Both the position numbers and the translations under genes were made by a program. Shown here one piece after another: positions 61,907-64,000 of a stretch of DNA of 64,000 nucleotides (position 1 is the stretch's first letter; the number at the start of each line of letters is the position of its first letter). The stretch lies in contig DJGZ01000060.1 of assembly GCA_002433025.1 (NCBI GenBank), positions 168,548 to 232,547 of the forward strand, read 5' to 3'. The DNA is from Bacteroidales bacterium UBA5833. Lineage in GTDB: Bacteria > Bacteroidota > Bacteroidia > Bacteroidales > Lentimicrobiaceae. The notes under the pieces were generated by a model. It ran no database searches and was not told where the DNA came from. It saw only the letters and a program-made list of their open reading frames with translations.

Positions 61907-61933
61907 AATTCAAGCAGAAAAGTAATCAAAACA

Positions 61934-61971
61934 GCCCGGCAAATCAGTTCAACTATTTGGCGGGCATTTTT
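61934..61971 (+). terminator. Intrinsic terminator of the amino-sugar operon
   Basis: GCCCGGCAAAT (61934-61944) pairs with ATTTGGCGGGC (61955-61965) at 10 of 11 positions, followed by Ts from 61967. Confidence 0.8.
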
Positions 61972-62238
61972 ATTTTGCCCGAAAATTTTCAGCAGCAAAT
62001 GCGCTGATCTGTTGAATATTGCCACATTTTTTTGCATCAGACGGCCGCGGCAACCGGCCCCCGGCTAAAGTTTTATTTTATTTCAAACGTTAGAGGAAAA
62101 AATGTGCAGCAGCTAATATTCACAAACATTGTTGTCCGGGGAAATTATTATTATTAACCGGAATGCTTTGTAGGGGTTAATTTCAGAAGGTTGTAACAGC
62201 TTACAACTTACTTTTAAATATTTCGCGACTAAGCGATG

Positions 62239-62334
62239 TACTGAGCCTGCCGAAGTGGTACAAAGGCAAAAAGTTGCACAAAAACTGTTTTTCTCATTTA
62301 GTGATACTTAGTGTCTTGGTGTCTTTGTGGCAAA
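62239..62334. repeat. Interspersed-repeat-like sequences in a gene-free spacer
   Basis: The spacer 61972-62464 has no gene. It holds ACTGAGCCTGCCGAAGT at about 62240-62256, which resembles the widespread short CTTCGRCAGGCTCAG-type bacterial repeat. At 62306-62334 there is a run of three related octamer units (TTAGTGTC, TTGGTGTC, TTTGTGGC). Both look like dispersed non-coding repeats known from many genomes; identity is by memory and not verified. Confidence 0.4.
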
Positions 62335-62464
62335 TTCTCTCTTTATTTTATCCGGACAATAGTGATTCACAAATGCAAAATTCCGGATATCTGATTCAAG
62401 TATGAAATCAGAATTTTATTTATCAACTATATAACAGCACCTCTCCCCTGTTTTCCGGGGAAAA

Positions 62465-63583
62465 CTAAATACAATCTGCTTTTTTCAGCAATACCAGACT
62501 TTCAACATGTATGGTTTGCGGAAAAAAATCAAACGGAATTATTCTATCAACAGAATAACCCGATTTGCAAAGAATTGAAAGATCCCGGCTCAAAGTCCCG
62601 GCACTGCATGACAGGTAAGCCATTCTGATTGGCTTCATAAAACTGGCAATCCATTCCGCAATGCCATCTTCCATCCCGGTACGTGGTGGGTTTACATACA
62701 ACAGTCTGGTAAATCCATCTTCAATACCGTTGAGCCATTTTTCCATCTGCGGCAGCCTTTGCCTGCAGGTTCCGGTGAATGTTTCTGCCCGTGGTGCATT
62801 CATTGCTGCCATGCGCAGCGCTTCAGCCGAAATCTCAATGCCCAGTGCCTTAGCGCCTGCTTGTGTCCATTTTTTCAGGCCTGAACCGGTGCCGCAGTAC
62901 ATTTCAATCACGGCTGAATTTGCATCCGGCATTAAAAACTCATAAGCAGTATCAAGCGCCTGGTTGGCCAGCACCGGAAGCAGTTGCTGAAATGCCGCCG
63001 GCCCGTACCAGAGTCCGGATTCATCCTGTGATGACTCCTTCCCCCGGATCAAGTGCCAGCCGCCTTTACCAAAAACCTTTTTTCCGCTTGAAGGAAATAA
63101 ATGCAGCCAAACCCCTTCAATGCCGATGGATGCAAGTCTTTTGGCAATCGTCTCAGTCAGCCAGCCGGTGTCGGGCAACTCACGGCTTTTAACTACAATG
63201 GCTACCTGTTTTGCTGTCTGAACATACCTTACCGCCTGTATTTCGGAATACCCGGGCAGTGCGGAGTGAAAAAGCCGGATGACTTCATTAACGGTCTGTT
63301 TGTGCACCGGACAGTCGGGGATGGAAATCAGATCCTCACGATTGAGGGTACCGGTCTCCCACTTGGTCCCGGTCCATTTCATAGCCAGGTTCACTTTATC
63401 ACGATATCCAAGCCTGCCCGAGGCGGGTACTGACCTCACATCCTCGATAAGGTCGCCCCAGGCTGAAAGTTTACTCTGCAGAAAAGTTTTTTTCCGGATA
63501 AGGCTTTCCTGCATGGTCATCAGGCGGTGACCGCATCCCCTGCACTCCTTAACGCATCCTTCAGGCAAGTAATCAACGGGCAT
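62465..63583 (-). CDS. RlmD/TrmA-type RNA (uracil-5-)-methyltransferase
   Basis: A 372-residue cytoplasmic SAM-dependent methyltransferase when started at the ATG at 63583. The frame stays open upstream but that part overlaps the tRNA-Leu gene and its terminator, so it is not coding. N-terminal Cys10, Cys14 and Cys17 (EGCVKECRGCG) plus a later IPDC Cys could hold the 4Fe-4S cluster of the RumA/RlmD group. SAM binding is in VIEMYCGTGSGLKKW, substrate contact in YVNPPRTGM, and the nucleophile is the Cys of YLSCSAGTLSRDL. It forms 5-methyluridine in 23S rRNA or tRNA; the target position is not certain. Confidence 0.88.
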   Translation of the reverse strand: MPVDYLPEGCVKECRGCGHRLMTMQESLIRKKTFLQSKLSAWGDLIEDVRSVPASGRLGYRDKVNLAMKWTGTKWETGTLNREDLISIPDCPVHKQTVNEVIRLFHSALPGYSEIQAVRYVQTAKQVAIVVKSRELPDTGWLTETIAKRLASIGIEGVWLHLFPSSGKKVFGKGGWHLIRGKESSQDESGLWYGPAAFQQLLPVLANQALDTAYEFLMPDANSAVIEMYCGTGSGLKKWTQAGAKALGIEISAEALRMAAMNAPRAETFTGTCRQRLPQMEKWLNGIEDGFTRLLYVNPPRTGMEDGIAEWIASFMKPIRMAYLSCSAGTLSRDLSILCKSGYSVDRIIPFDFFPQTIHVESLVLLKKADCI

Positions 63584-63635
63584 GGAATATGATGATAAAA
63601 GAAGAAACAGAAGAGAAGATGCCGGCAACTCCGGC

Positions 63636-63661
63636 AAAAAAAAAGCCTCCTGAAAGGAGGC
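63636..63661 (-). terminator. Intrinsic terminator of the tRNA-Leu unit
   Basis: GCCTCC (63645-63650) and GGAGGC (63656-63661) form a 6-base-pair stem with a 5-base loop; on the minus strand it runs into nine Ts (63636-63644). It begins three bases after the tRNA 3' end. Confidence 0.85.
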
Positions 63662-63664
63662 CTG

Positions 63665-63751
63665 TGGTGCCCGGAACAGGACTCGAACCTGCACGTACGT
63701 ACGTACACTAGTCCCTGAAACTAGCGCGTCTACCAATTCCGCCATCCGGGC
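63665..63751 (-). tRNA. tRNA-Leu (anticodon CAG)
   Basis: A full cloverleaf can be drawn on the minus strand: acceptor GCCCGGA pairs with TCCGGGC, D arm with AATTGGTAGAC, anticodon loop TTCAGGG (CAG), a long variable arm typical of class II tRNAs, T loop TTCGAGT, and an encoded 3' CCA. The variable arm contains a tandem ACGT run (about 63693-63706), unusual but still able to pair. Confidence 0.95.
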
Positions 63752-63810
63752 GAAAAAACTCTTAAAAAAATTCAGTCTGCCGACTGCCACCGAACTTACT
63801 CGGATTTTCG

Positions 63811-63894
63811 TGCCCAGGACAAGACTCGAACTTGCACATCCTTAAGGACACCAGCCCCTCAAGCTGGCGTGTCTACCAATTTCACCACCTGGGC
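63811..63894 (-). tRNA. tRNA-Leu (anticodon GAG)
   Basis: Cloverleaf on the minus strand: acceptor GCCCAGG pairs with CCTGGGC, anticodon loop TTGAGGG (GAG) on stem CCAGC/GCTGG, a long class II variable arm and T loop TTCGAGT. The discriminator is A; the next bases are CGA, so the 3' CCA is not encoded and must be added. It lies 59 bases upstream of the CAG isoacceptor and is probably co-transcribed. Confidence 0.95.
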
Positions 63895-63905
63895 AATTGA
63901 GTGCG

Positions 63906-63936
63906 CAAAGGTAAAACAATTTTTTATTTTCACAAC
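63906..63936 (-). promoter_or_regulatory. Promoter of the tRNA-Leu unit
   Basis: On the minus strand GTTG (63933-63936, three of four bases of TTTG) is followed after exactly 19 bases by the perfect -7 box TACCTTTG (63906-63913). Transcription would begin a few bases before the tRNA-Leu(GAG) 5' end at 63894. Confidence 0.75.
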
Positions 63937-64000
63937 ACCTGACAAATCTTTTTTTCTTCTTCTGAATGCTATCGGGCAGTTCATTATATGATGTGCTGTC

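Noticed and set aside
63584..63790. N-terminal extension of the RNA methyltransferase frame
   Set aside because: It runs through a terminator hairpin and a complete tRNA-Leu gene; the protein text is translated tRNA.

Overview
This window is a piece of a Bacteroidota chromosome. Four proteins carry Por-type (type IX) secretion C-terminal domains (488-1804, 29819-32128, 36072-38066, 52209-53807). There is a carboxypeptidase-regulatory-like TonB receptor, lipoproteins with acidic residues after the lipid cysteine, DUF3127 and DUF6913 proteins, and repeated TAnnTTTG promoter boxes, which are the housekeeping -7 element of this phylum. G+C is moderate and most start sites lack a strong Shine-Dalgarno sequence. 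The lower rank cannot be fixed from the sequence; a Bacteroidales or Marinilabiliales-like organism is plausible.

Layout. 1-2870: an A+T-rich, accessory-looking stretch with three minus-strand genes (truncated isochorismatase-like hydrolase, YCF48-like secreted protein, unknown protein) separated by spacers with long imperfect inverted repeats. 3122-15375: a minus-strand block. Thiolase, SDR reductase, an unusual KAS III-like enzyme, a sodium/solute symporter, an acyl-CoA ligase, an SbsA-like lipoprotein, an outer-membrane barrel and a secreted alpha/beta hydrolase form a near-continuous series. A second, paralogous lipoprotein and an unknown helical protein lie just upstream. 15549-18691: PLP homeostasis protein, DUF3298-like protein, a small free CarboxypepD_reg protein and a MORN-repeat protein. 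18784-23265: TonB receptor plus partner lipoprotein. 23792-28261: a three-gene envelope operon of unknown function (OmpA fusion, coiled-coil protein, Cys-rich TPR-like protein).

29019-51407 is mostly housekeeping: a membrane protein, M14 peptidase, dapA, DUF6913, flavin reductase, an orphan peptide-binding lipoprotein, M1 peptidase, quinone-reductase-like flavoprotein, lon, GlmU-like protein, L31 type B, a LuxC-like acyl-CoA reductase, serC, aat, guaD, DUF3127, a TPR histidine kinase and a PflX-like radical SAM enzyme. 52209-53807 is a secreted beta-helix protein. 54300-61906 is a clear amino-sugar operon: ROK regulator, SSS transporter, nucleotidyltransferase, NahK-like N-acetylhexosamine kinase and GH20 hexosaminidase. 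Together these would release, import, 1-phosphorylate and nucleotide-activate N-acetylhexosamines. 62465-63894 holds an RlmD/TrmA-type RNA methyltransferase and two tRNA-Leu genes.

The best candidates for something undescribed are the 23792-28261 operon, the 3122-15375 lipid/acyl locus with its KAS III homologue lacking the usual His and Asn, and the palindrome-separated block at the left edge. Several start codons were moved inward because a signal peptide, a promoter box or a tRNA gene rules out the longest reading frame.
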